DNA of 18,917 nt from contig JWZX01001012.1 in NCBI GenBank assembly GCA_001275005.1, positions 1 through 18,917 of the forward strand. The letters are read 5' to 3'. The notes beneath the pieces are model-generated. The model had not been told where the DNA came from, did no database searches, and saw only the letters and a list, made by a program, of their open reading frames with translations. The DNA comes from Chrysochromulina tobinii (Eukaryota; Haptophyta; Prymnesiales; Chrysochromulinaceae). A program made the position numbers and the translations under genes. This document shows, one piece after another, positions 1 through 7,919 of this stretch (within the stretch, counting starts at the first letter, position 1; every line of letters begins with the position of its first letter).

Positions 1-36
1 TCCTCCTCCTCCTCCTCCTCCTCCTCCTCCTCCTCC
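1..36. repeat. (TCC)12 trinucleotide microsatellite at window edge
   Basis: Twelve perfect TCC units open the window. Read on the minus strand they are in-frame GAG codons giving a run of at least 11 glutamates in the gene that crosses the edge. The tract begins at base 1, so its true length is unknown, and the repeat is a likely reason why the assembly stops here. Confidence 0.95.
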
Positions 37-860
37 TGAAAGCGCTCGAGCGCCTCGAGCTCGGCTATGGTCAGCAGGTGGCCGTCAGCCATCTTCCGCA
101 GCAGCTCGTCGAGGTCGGGCGTCGCCGTCGCATTCGGATCGGAAAGGTCCTCAGCCAATCCGGCCAGCTGATTGAGCCGGTCATTCCAACTGCCACTGGC
201 CACCGGCACGCTGTAGTATTCGTCCTCCGCCGGTGCCAGACGAGGTCTGGCCACCGGCACGCTAGCCACCGGCACTGTTCCCGCTCGCGGTTTCGTAGCG
301 CGTACAGCCTCCATGGGCCCAACACCGTAACTGGCGGCCGAGCGGGTTGCGTTTGAAGAGCACATTGAGTATGGTAGAATGGTCGGATCTCTCGCATGGT
401 CCATGCCATAGGCCTTCTCAAGGTCCGCCTCGGCAGCCTCAAAGGCCTCGACTGCGAGAACGGCGGCTACTCTCCGACGTTCCCGCTCGAGAAAGTTGTC
501 GGCGTCGACTGGCCCAAATAGCCTCAGCTCCTCGAGTCGCACACGGAGCGCGTTCCTCTCCGCCTGCAGTTCTAGCGCGGTGGCGTAGTCTTCTCGATCA
601 CCCGCGGCGCGCATGCTCCGCGTGAGCTCATCAACGCGCCGCGTCAGCTCCACCACCGAAGGCCCAGACTCGGTGGTCGTTGGCAGCGGAGCAGAAGGTG
701 GCAAGGCCGGGGCTGTCGCATTGGCAAGGTAAACTGTTTCGTCCTTCTCCTTCCTGCTGCTGTTCCTGCTGCTGCTCTTCCTGCTCGGTGAATCCTTCTT
801 CTTGGGGGATTTGGCGTCGCCGCTCGCCGCGGTGCCGCCCTTATTAGCCTTCTTCTTCAT
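1..860 (-). CDS. Partial coiled-coil / acidic hypothetical protein (N-terminal 286 residues)
   Basis: A minus-strand frame runs without a stop from the ATG at 860 to base 1, giving 286 codons of a gene whose C-terminus lies outside the window. I do not recognise the protein. Residues 1-40 are Lys/Ser-rich (starts MKKKANKGG, then SPKKK) and resemble a basic nuclear-type tail. Residues 68-112 (VELTRRVDELTRSM through RVRLEEL) are a predicted helix whose spacing, with EDYATALEL in the middle, resembles the UVR motif; this likeness is tentative. A second charged helix spans about 122-152. Residues 195-222 hold three copies of a VPVA-containing unit. The visible end is a poly-Glu run from residue 276. 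Sustained openness over 860 bases of GC-rich DNA and the domain-like composition argue for a real gene. The start could lie elsewhere if there is an upstream exon. It is divergent from the SGNH gene, with 273 bp between the two starts. Confidence 0.7.
   Translation of the reverse strand, partial: MKKKANKGGTAASGDAKSPKKKDSPSRKSSSRNSSRKEKDETVYLANATAPALPPSAPLPTTTESGPSVVELTRRVDELTRSMRAAGDREDYATALELQAERNALRVRLEELRLFGPVDADNFLERERRRVAAVLAVEAFEAAEADLEKAYGMDHARDPTILPYSMCSSNATRSAASYGVGPMEAVRATKPRAGTVPVASVPVARPRLAPAEDEYYSVPVASGSWNDRLNQLAGLAEDLSDPNATATPDLDELLRKMADGHLLTIAELEALERFQEEEEEEEEEEE
196..276. repeat. Short direct repeats encoding VPVA units
   Basis: The 17-mer CTGGCCACCGGCACGCT occurs at 196-212 and again, identical, at 247-263. 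A related copy, GCCACCGGCACT, follows directly at 265-276. On the minus strand these give three VPVA peptides, two adjacent and one about 15 residues further on. This is a small intragenic expansion in the left-edge gene. Confidence 0.85.
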
Positions 861-1133
861 CCAAAGCCCGACCCTCCACGATTTTGGGCGCTGCCGCCGT
901 CGCGAGCACTTTTTTGGTCGTTTAGAAGTACAGCCTTTTGTACGCGCGTGATGCGAACCACTGGGACCTGTGCTGTGTGGTTTTGAGAGGGTCTCGCCGC
1001 TCCGGTCGAAATACCAAGCACGCGTAGCGCGAACAGAAGCGCGAGTGGTGCGTCGATTTTAGAAGCGCACGATTGGCGGCGGCGACGCGGCGCCGCGCAG
1101 TTACAGGAAGGCTGGTGCCCAGTGAATCGCAAC
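861..1133. promoter_or_regulatory. Intergenic region between two divergent starts (putative bidirectional promoter)
   Basis: These 273 bp separate the minus-strand start at 860 from the plus-strand start at 1134, so promoters and 5' UTRs of both genes must lie here or overlap the coding regions. I see no clear TATA box. The frame of the downstream SGNH gene stays open back to a stop at 984-986 but contains no in-frame ATG. TTACAG at 1101-1106 would serve as a 3' splice site if that gene had an upstream exon. No element can be assigned with confidence. Confidence 0.4.
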
Positions 1134-3122
1134 ATGACGACGAGCCACTACCGCTTCACTCTAACTGCACACCAACGAGCCGCTGGCCTCGCGCACGTCG
1201 GCACTGACGCTGCACATGGCCGGCTCTTCGAAAAGCTCGACCGCGGTGAAGGAATTAGCGTCGCCGTGCTCGGCGCCTCGGTCGCCCAGAATGGCGGATG
1301 CTTCACACAGCCAGGCCAGCGGTGCATGCTTCGGAATGGTCGCGTAAATGACACGCTATCTTGGGGAGAACCGCGCGTCCGCCAATTCAAGGGCTTCCTT
1401 GTGCGCTGGTTCGAGTGGTTGGAAACGACCTGGCCGCAGCCGCATACCCTGTACAACTCGGGGAGGGATGCCTCGTCTTTGAGCTCGCTGACGCCGTGCC
1501 TGGCAAGCCATCTTCCAAGCAATGGTGCAGATCTGTTGATCGTCGAGGCGGGCAGTATGTTCCTCTCGCACAGACCCGCCATGATTGAGCAGCTCGTGCG
1601 AGCGGTCGCCTCGATGCGAGTGCCTCCAGCTGTCGTGTTCGTCACAGTGCACGTGTGGTGCACTTTCGGCGGCAGCATTCGAAAGAAAACGGACGGCTTC
1701 AACATGCGCTCCCTGCCGTCGCGGCATTACGACTTTTTCCAAGGAGCATACGGTGCCCTTGCCAACGCCAGCGAAGCCGAGCTGACGCAGCCCGAGTTCA
1801 TCCGTCAGTGGCAACGTCGAACACTCGGCGCGAATAGCACTACCAATATGTACTGGAGACTCGTGGATGACCTCGAGGATGGCATCAATGATCTGTGCCG
1901 GCAGTACCGCATGAGCTGCGTCTCGATGCGTGACGCGCTGTCGAGCGGCTTCTACGGAGGCTGGCCTGGCTTTGAGATCGGCGACATTGCAGGTGACTGT
2001 CTGCACCCGTCGCATGGCCGCCTCGGCACAGACTACATGACCGACATGCTCGTGCACTGGACCTCCGAGGCCAGCGTGCGTGCGCGAGCCGAACGCGTGC
2101 CCGCGCTGACGAACGCCGCGGCCAAGGATGACACCGTGATTGCGCCAACCTTAGAGCGGCAAGCTCTGAAGCTCTCTTCCCCAATCGATTCCTCACCGGC
2201 GCTACCTTCACCACTTTTTCAGCGTGATTGGGAGCGCCCTGAAGGGGAGGTGGCTGCGTGTTACGCACTCAAGGATGCGGCCGCAACGTATGTGGATCAT
2301 AGCCGTGGGGAAGCGCTGCTACCGTGGCGCACGGCTATTTGCTCTGAGGATGCGATTCGATCCGCTGCCAAGTCCACCCCCGGGAGATCGATGGACAGGC
2401 TGCTGTCGCTGTGCAACGCGCCGAACGCGACCTTCCCTACCCAGTGTACTACGCCAGGCTCGCGCGCTGCCCTCCCCGCTGCCACCACTTCGCCCTTGCC
2501 CACGTTGCCCACGTGGTCGTACTGCCCATATGACGAGCAGAGCCACAAGTTGTCGCCGGGCGTCTCCGCCTTCCGCGCTGGTGCTACGCTCCTCGTCGAC
2601 TTGCCCACCTCATGGCTCCCGCGCTCGAATGTATCGCAGTGGATTCCGTTCAACTTGACATTGCAATACCTTGTCTCGTGGCAGCCGGACATGGGCACCG
2701 CATGGATCAGCTGCCTTGCCCAGTGCGCGTGTGGCGAGCACAGTTCATTGGGGGCGCTTAGGCCCGAACGCCTCTCGAATGTCGGTGTCCTCTTCTCCGC
2801 TCGGCGCTTGTCCTCGGTGCGCAACGCCACCATCTTTGTGGAGAGGACCATCCCGATCCGCTTCCAAGCGCCGAGCGCAGGGCAAAGAGCCGAGTGCTTG
2901 CTTGCCATCCGGATGCAAGAGGGAGCTCATCAGGATGCTCGCGAGAAGGGGGCATCTGTCGGACAGACCGCAGAGCCTGAGGGCGAGGCACGGCCAGCCC
3001 GTTTCAAGCTTCGTGACGTGGTGCTGTCCACTCTGAGGAGCCCTTGTCAACACAAGGGCATGGCTAAGTTCCTGGCGATTCGCAACGGCCTGAAATGTGC
3101 GGACGAATCGTCGATATTGTAG
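1134..3122 (+). CDS. SGNH-hydrolase-like two-part protein, probably secretory
   Basis: A 662-residue protein if it starts at the first in-frame ATG (1134; A at -3). The first half has the layout of an SGNH/GDSL esterase-lipase fold: SVAVLGASVAQNGG supplies the block-I serine (Ser49 in GAS), YNSGRDASSL the Asn block (Asn108), and GDCLHPSHG the terminal Asp-x-x-His (Asp288, His291). Hydrolysis of an ester, for example on a glycan or lipid, is the family role; the substrate is unknown. The second half (from about residue 345) is cysteine-containing, ends in CQHKGMAKFL and similar, and matches nothing I recognise; it may be a binding domain. Six N-glycosylation sequons (NAS, NST, NAT, NVS, NLT, NAT) suggest passage through the ER, yet no signal peptide or membrane helix is visible at the N-terminus. 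An upstream signal-bearing exon may therefore be missing. It is divergent from the left-edge gene and upstream of the EF-hand gene on the same strand. Confidence 0.75.
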   Translation: MTTSHYRFTLTAHQRAAGLAHVGTDAAHGRLFEKLDRGEGISVAVLGASVAQNGGCFTQPGQRCMLRNGRVNDTLSWGEPRVRQFKGFLVRWFEWLETTWPQPHTLYNSGRDASSLSSLTPCLASHLPSNGADLLIVEAGSMFLSHRPAMIEQLVRAVASMRVPPAVVFVTVHVWCTFGGSIRKKTDGFNMRSLPSRHYDFFQGAYGALANASEAELTQPEFIRQWQRRTLGANSTTNMYWRLVDDLEDGINDLCRQYRMSCVSMRDALSSGFYGGWPGFEIGDIAGDCLHPSHGRLGTDYMTDMLVHWTSEASVRARAERVPALTNAAAKDDTVIAPTLERQALKLSSPIDSSPALPSPLFQRDWERPEGEVAACYALKDAAATYVDHSRGEALLPWRTAICSEDAIRSAAKSTPGRSMDRLLSLCNAPNATFPTQCTTPGSRAALPAATTSPLPTLPTWSYCPYDEQSHKLSPGVSAFRAGATLLVDLPTSWLPRSNVSQWIPFNLTLQYLVSWQPDMGTAWISCLAQCACGEHSSLGALRPERLSNVGVLFSARRLSSVRNATIFVERTIPIRFQAPSAGQRAECLLAIRMQEGAHQDAREKGASVGQTAEPEGEARPARFKLRDVVLSTLRSPCQHKGMAKFLAIRNGLKCADESSIL

Positions 3123-3794
3123 GCGGAGCAATGCATGAGGGTAAGACGTAAGTGCGAGCGATGCGTGCTTTGCGGGGGTTTATGAGTCGTTTCACGAATA
3201 GCGGATTGTTTACAATTGATTGTTTAATTCGATTCTTCTGTTTAGTGTTTTTCAAACTAACTGTGCGGACGCGTATCCGTAACCGTATGCCGCGCAGACG
3301 ACGTAGGAACGCTGCTCGGCGAGCATGCCTCGCGAGCCGCGAATTATCGTATGGTGCCTTTGTATCGCCACGCACGATCCATCGGGCTTCGAGGTACTTT
3401 GGCCATTCCAAAATTGGCATGGTCCGCGTCTGACTCTGAGTACTGAGAAGTGAGAGTTGGTCCGGTCCTTGAGGTTCGCGACCGGGTCTCGGTGTCGTGT
3501 GTATGTTCAGGGTGGAGGGTGGGAAACTTCCTGTGGGGAAACTTGTGGGTGTCCGCGCCCGGGATCCGTCGGCGTCTGTCCCGTGTGTGTCCCGGCTCCC
3601 CCCGGTGTTTTCTAACCGGGAGGGAAGTGCCGTAGCCGGGACGGGCGGCGGTTTCGAGGATCTCCAAATCCAAATCTCCCAAGAGGTGGGTCGCCGTTGC
3701 AATTGAAATTATTGAAACACCGTGCGCGCGCCGCGCGTATCTCGACCCGTTGAAACGCCGCACACACGTCCGAGTCAGGTCCGGAGCGGTTTCA
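3123..3794. other. 672-bp intergenic region (3' end of SGNH gene, 5' region of EF-hand gene)
   Basis: No convincing gene is present. About 3190-3265 is strikingly AT-rich for this window (for example ATTGTTTACAATTGATTG) and is probably the 3' UTR/termination zone of the SGNH gene. The part from about 3450 to 3794 is GC-rich and presumably holds the promoter and 5' UTR of the EF-hand gene. GGGAAACTT is repeated at 3521-3529 and 3536-3544. A possible hairpin lies at 3598-3623. The open frames here are proline/arginine-rich and look like by-products of base composition. Confidence 0.6.
3598..3623 (+). repeat. Inverted repeat / possible hairpin upstream of EF-hand gene
   Basis: CCCGGT (3601-3606) and ACCGGG (3615-3620) form a perfect 6-bp stem around the 8-nt loop GTTTTCTA. 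The stem can continue past one C-A mismatch for two further G-C pairs. It lies about 170 bp before the predicted start codon, so it would fall in the promoter or 5' UTR. Function is unknown, and GC-rich DNA yields such stems by chance. Confidence 0.4.
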
Positions 3795-6700
3795 ATGCCG
3801 CCCATCAAACGACAGCCGAGCCAGGGGAAGGCGACACCGCCCACCCGGAAGCCGGGCGCCGCAGATCACATCAAGCGTAATTCGATGGTTACCAATGGTG
3901 CGTCCGACGGCAAGCTCAACGAGCTCTCCAAGCTCAATGCCACTAAGGCTGACGTGCAGACGACCAAAGAGATCCGCGAGGAGTTGGCAAGCGCGGGCGT
4001 CGATGTCCTTGCGGGCGCAGAGCTTCTGGATATGTCGCACAAGTTCGCCGAGTGGGTCAGTAACTACCGGTACAAGATGGGCAAGGATTCGCACGGATGG
4101 GGAAACCTCTTTAGAGAGTTGGACGTCGATGGATCCGGAGACGTGACCTACGACGAGTTGCAGCGGGTGGTGCGCAAGAGGCTCGAGATCACGCCGCAAC
4201 AGTTGTCGGAGCACCAGCTCAAGGCATTGTGGTGCGCGCTGGATCCCAACGATAGCAACGACTGTAGTACGGACGAGATGGCCGCATTCTTCAAGCTCGC
4301 CGAGCGTGACACTGAGCGGTCCGGCCAGATCTACAAGCGCCAGGCCAAAAGTTTCACCGCGGCTGGCGCTGGCGACACGAAGCTGAAAGAGCTGGCCGAG
4401 CTCAACCAGCAGATAGAGTGCCAGCCAACCACTGAGATGCGCGCAGAACTTGAGCAGGCTGGCGTGGCCTTTCCCGACGACGCTGAACTGCTGTCGCTCT
4501 CGCACAAGTTCACCGAGTGGGTCGGCGAGTACCGCTACCGCGAGAGCAAGGATAACCACGGCTGGGCTAGTCTCTTCCGCGAATTTGATGAGGATGGCTC
4601 AGGATTCATCACCTGTACGATGCACTCTCACGCCGGCCGCGCTCGCGTTCCGACGCCTGCACCTGCACTCGCGCTTGTGGTGCTGACAGTTCCTGCTCCT
4701 CTCGACTCACGCCCATCCCTGTCAGATGACGAGCTCCTGGACACCGTGTATGGAAAGCTCCTCATCAAGAAAAAGGATATGCCCGAGGCAAACTTGAAAG
4801 CGCTGTGGTGTGTGCTCGATGCGGACGATTCGAATCAGGTGTTGGCGGACGAAATGGCTCGGTTCTTCAAGCTTGCAGAGAGGGACAAGGACTACACGGG
4901 CCCTGGCGCGAGGCGCCAGGACGCGAATTTCACCATGGCCGCACGTGGCTTTGAGATCGATAAGGCATTTAAGGAGTTATCGAAAAATCGTGCGCTCGAG
5001 CCACCGCCAACAAAGGAGCTCAAGCAGGAAGTTGAGGCCGCTGGCGTCGCTATCCCGGCGGGTGACGAGCTGAAGGCGTGGGCTGAGAAGCTTATCAACT
5101 GGATCGAGGACTACAGGACCGATCAGCAGCTCGGTGTGTCGCACTCGTGGAACAATCTTTTCCGCACCGTCGACGAGGACGGCTCTGGCTTTGTGACCTT
5201 CGACGAGCTGCTGAGATGCGTCCGTGGTCGGTTGCGCGTCCGGCCCAAGATGATGTCGGACTTGAAGGTGAAGGCAGTATTTTGCGCTCTGGACTTGGAC
5301 GAGTCCAACCAGGTTCTCGCGGATGAGTTCGCAAAGTTCTTGAAGCTTGGCGAGCATGTGCTTGAGGAGCGCCAGAAGGCCGGGCTGACAGCGCGAAAAT
5401 GGAGCACGAGTGGCGCCGGCGACGAGAAGTTGAAGGAGCTCGCCCAGATGAACATGGAGCTCGACTGCACGCCAACGAAGACTCTGCGCCAGGAGCTCGA
5501 GGCAAAGGGTATTGAGTTACCCGACGAAGATACGCTGAATGTGCTGTCAGTAAAGATCACCACCTGGCTCGAGGACTATCGATTGAAGCAACGACTTGGC
5601 GAGGCGACGGGCTACGGTGTTCTCTTCAGAACGATCGACGAGGATGGCTCAGGGTTTGTTACATACGACGAGCTGTACAACGTGCTACGTATCAAGCTGG
5701 GCATTCGGCAGAAGACCATGGCAGAGGACCTCATCAAGGCGCTGTGGTGTTCGCTCGATCTCGACGACTCGAACCAGGTGATGGCAGATGAGATGGCGAA
5801 ATTCCTCCGCCGCGCTGAGAAGCATGGAGTCAAGGCCCCGGGCCTCAAGCAGTGGAAGTCCGGACACAAGAAGAGCGCAGCGGACGATTATAAGGAGTTG
5901 GCTGAGGCCGGCATCAAGGTTACACCAACGCTTGAGATTCGGCAGGAGCTCGACGCCCTAGGCATTGAGTTGCCAGGGGATAAGCAGCTGACCGAGTTGG
6001 CCAAGAACCTCACACAGTGGCTCAAGGACTATCGTCAAAAGGAGCGGCTGGGCGACGGCGGTGGCGGCTGGCACGTCTTGTTCAGGACGATCGACAGAGA
6101 TGGATCTGGTTACGTCACCTACGACGAGCTGGTGGACGCGATCCGTTCGAAGCTCAACATTAAGAAATCGGTCATGTCGGAAAATAGCATCAAGGCATTG
6201 TGGTGCACGCTGGACTTAGACAACAACAACCAGGTCGTGGCAGAAGAGATGGCCAGATTCCTCCGCCGCGCCGAGGTGAAACAAGTTCGGAAGAACGTGA
6301 GCACGATCGTTCGGCCGAGCTCACGCGAGGGCCAGCGGGCGGGCGCCCCCGCCGCCGCTCCTGCCCCAGCACCGACTCCTGCTCAGGAAACTCCAACGAC
6401 CACATCGCCAGCAAAGGCAAAGGCCATCTACCCGCCCCTGGAGCGTCCGCTCGTGCCACCGGTTGGCAAGGGCATGCCCGAGAAGCCGAGCATTGTGCGC
6501 CGCAGGCTCATGGCAGCCGTTTTCAGCACAGACGGCCGCTCCAAGTCACCTCAGCGACAGGTTGAGGCGCAGTTCTTGATGTCCGATTACAACGCTAAGT
6601 ACAAGCGCCGCATGCTCAACGAGATGCGGCAGACGCTGCTCTCCACGCCGATCCCCGAGGATAATGGCAGCCGGATTGGTGGCGGCCGGGTGCTGCCACT

Positions 6701-6962
6701 GTACGAGTCGGAGCGTCTCATTAGGAAGATGGAGCTCCGGGATAACACGACGCTGGCGCAGTGGCAGTGGCCGAACCCGTCGGTCTTCAATAAGCGCGGC
6801 ATGACGGCTTCAGCGAGTGCCGTGAGCCTCAGCCGACCTTCCTCTACCTACTTTACTGAGTTCATGGGCCGAGGAGACGTGGTGCCCACTCCGTCTCGAC
6901 CCAAAACGGCGCTGGAGGCAGCGTTCACCCTTCAGACAAGCGCCTCGGCTGCCGCATTTTGA
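3795..6962 (+). CDS. Five-module tandem EF-hand calcium-binding protein (one intron)
   Basis: The first in-frame ATG is at 3795 (MPPIKRQPSQGK). After removing the intron at 4615-4725 the product has 1018 residues. The body is five tandem modules of about 145 residues, starting near 3903, 4371, 4950, 5418 and 5871. Each module has a helical lead (KLKELAELN; TTEMRAELEQAG; LSHKFTEWVxxYR), a GWxxLFR motif and two EF-hands. The first loop is canonical (DVDGSGDVTYDE, DEDGSGFVTYDE). The second is DADDSNQVLADE-like, with Asn at loop position 6 where Gly is usual, and follows LKALWC. That gives ten Ca2+ sites, all with acidic residues at positions 1 and 12. An Ala/Pro linker at about 6340-6410 leads to a basic C-terminal domain with RPSSTYF and PSRPKTALEAAF, which I do not recognise. 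No signal peptide or membrane helix is visible, so it is probably a cytoplasmic or cytoskeletal Ca2+-responsive protein. A flagellar or axonemal role is possible but only inferred. Confidence 0.9.
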   Translation: MPPIKRQPSQGKATPPTRKPGAADHIKRNSMVTNGASDGKLNELSKLNATKADVQTTKEIREELASAGVDVLAGAELLDMSHKFAEWVSNYRYKMGKDSHGWGNLFRELDVDGSGDVTYDELQRVVRKRLEITPQQLSEHQLKALWCALDPNDSNDCSTDEMAAFFKLAERDTERSGQIYKRQAKSFTAAGAGDTKLKELAELNQQIECQPTTEMRAELEQAGVAFPDDAELLSLSHKFTEWVGEYRYRESKDNHGWASLFREFDEDGSGFITCTMHSHAGRARVPTPAPALALVVLTVPAPLDSRPSLSDDELLDTVYGKLLIKKKDMPEANLKALWCVLDADDSNQVLADEMARFFKLAERDKDYTGPGARRQDANFTMAARGFEIDKAFKELSKNRALEPPPTKELKQEVEAAGVAIPAGDELKAWAEKLINWIEDYRTDQQLGVSHSWNNLFRTVDEDGSGFVTFDELLRCVRGRLRVRPKMMSDLKVKAVFCALDLDESNQVLADEFAKFLKLGEHVLEERQKAGLTARKWSTSGAGDEKLKELAQMNMELDCTPTKTLRQELEAKGIELPDEDTLNVLSVKITTWLEDYRLKQRLGEATGYGVLFRTIDEDGSGFVTYDELYNVLRIKLGIRQKTMAEDLIKALWCSLDLDDSNQVMADEMAKFLRRAEKHGVKAPGLKQWKSGHKKSAADDYKELAEAGIKVTPTLEIRQELDALGIELPGDKQLTELAKNLTQWLKDYRQKERLGDGGGGWHVLFRTIDRDGSGYVTYDELVDAIRSKLNIKKSVMSENSIKALWCTLDLDNNNQVVAEEMARFLRRAEVKQVRKNVSTIVRPSSREGQRAGAPAAAPAPAPTPAQETPTTTSPAKAKAIYPPLERPLVPPVGKGMPEKPSIVRRRLMAAVFSTDGRSKSPQRQVEAQFLMSDYNAKYKRRMLNEMRQTLLSTPIPEDNGSRIGGGRVLPLYESERLIRKMELRDNTTLAQWQWPNPSVFNKRGMTASASAVSLSRPSSTYFTEFMGRGDVVPTPSRPKTALEAAFTLQTSASAAAF
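4615..4725 (+). other. Spliceosomal GT-AG intron, 111 nt, in-frame and stop-free
   Basis: The sequence reads ACCT|GTACGA ... CCTGTCAG|ATGACGAG. Removing 4615-4725 joins ACC T and AT GAC GAG CTC into T-Y-D-E-L, exactly restoring the EF-hand loop ending found in the other modules (TYDEL, TFDEL). Left in, it would put 37 unrelated Ala/Pro/Leu-rich residues into the loop of module 2. TGCTGAC at 4681-4687 is a fair branch point, with a pyrimidine-rich stretch before the AG. The intron is phase 1, and its length is a multiple of three without a stop, so the unspliced frame stays open. Confidence 0.93.
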
Positions 6963-7919
6963 CGATCATGAACGACGTGCTGCACATGATTGGCTCTTAG
7001 ATGAGGCACGAGCATTGACGGTGCCGATCATGCGCTGAGCGCTGAGTTGTGTGTGGTATGCACTACCATGAGCACGTGATGCGCGGGATGGCTTGTGTTG
7101 AGTGTATGATGCATGTGGCGAGCGCGATGATGAATGCTGTGTGACGTGGTGAGGCTGCGCGATGATCTTATGGGTGGGTGGCAGGTGCGAGTGCGCAGGC
7201 CGTCCTGTGCGGCCTTTGGCCGCGGCGGTCCACACCAGTGGATGGTGGAGCGCGCAGTCGGAACAGGTGACCTCTCGACGTCACAGTGACCGGACCTGAG
7301 CGGAGCCGGAGCTGAAGGGCAAGGGGTGCGAAACGAATGAAGCGTGCACAGCGCGGTCCGTAGCGCACAGGCCCGACACGCCGCCACACGGATGCGACAT
7401 CATGTCACAATGTCACAGTGTCTCGCGTCGTTGATGATCCGATTGGATGCGATGCCGATCGGATGCGCGATGGCTCGGTCTGGCGCTCGGCTCGGACGGT
7501 GACGCTCCGGGTCCGGCCGGGCCATGACGTGCGAGCTGCGACGTGGATCGTGGTTCGGCCCCTGGCGCGGGTGCGAGCCTCGTGCGTCGAGGAGATACCA
7601 TCTAAGGTTCTTAAATAAGGAGGGGACGGGAACACATAGGATTTCGCCGGCCATGTCGCATGTGCATGTCCCACCGGTGCTTTGACTGCTGTACGCGGTA
7701 CTTCCGTACTTGCGTACTAACCTGACCGACGGTCTCGCAGGGCCTCACGCGTCACGGGGCGCAACGCGCCACGCCTCGCGTCGTGACGAGATGCGGGGCG
7801 CGCAGGGTGAACGCGCTATCTCCGGTCTCCTCCACACGGCACGCAGACACGCGCACCGGCGCATCGTCCAGGCACTCGACTACAGAACAGATCGCTGTAC
7901 GCTTTGACTCGCGAACACA
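6963..7919. other. 957-bp region between convergent genes (EF-hand and PRCC-like)
   Basis: No gene is supported here. Both flanking genes end into this region, so it should hold two 3' UTRs, although it is long for this compact neighbourhood. Visible features are a TGTCACA-A-TGTCACA direct repeat around 7403-7417, four GTAC tetramers at 7691, 7698, 7706 and 7714, and TACTAAC at 7715-7721 followed by an AG at 7739-7740, which resembles a branch point plus 3' splice site. TTAAATAAGG near 7611 is a weak AT-rich element on the plus strand. I see no canonical AATAAA for either gene. An unannotated non-coding or spliced UTR transcript is possible. Confidence 0.5.

Noticed and set aside
1356-2057. 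233-codon minus-strand frame opposite the SGNH gene
   Set aside because: The plus-strand frame carries the SGNH catalytic blocks; the antisense one has no domain.
3473-3483. tRNA T-arm-like GGTTCGCGACC
   Set aside because: No matching acceptor stem, anticodon arm or D-arm could be found around it.
3064-3702. 212-codon minus-strand open frame opposite the SGNH 3' end and intergenic region
   Set aside because: Arg/Pro/Ser/Thr-rich with no recognisable domain, overlaps the end of a well-supported gene, and crosses an AT-rich island; it looks like chance openness.
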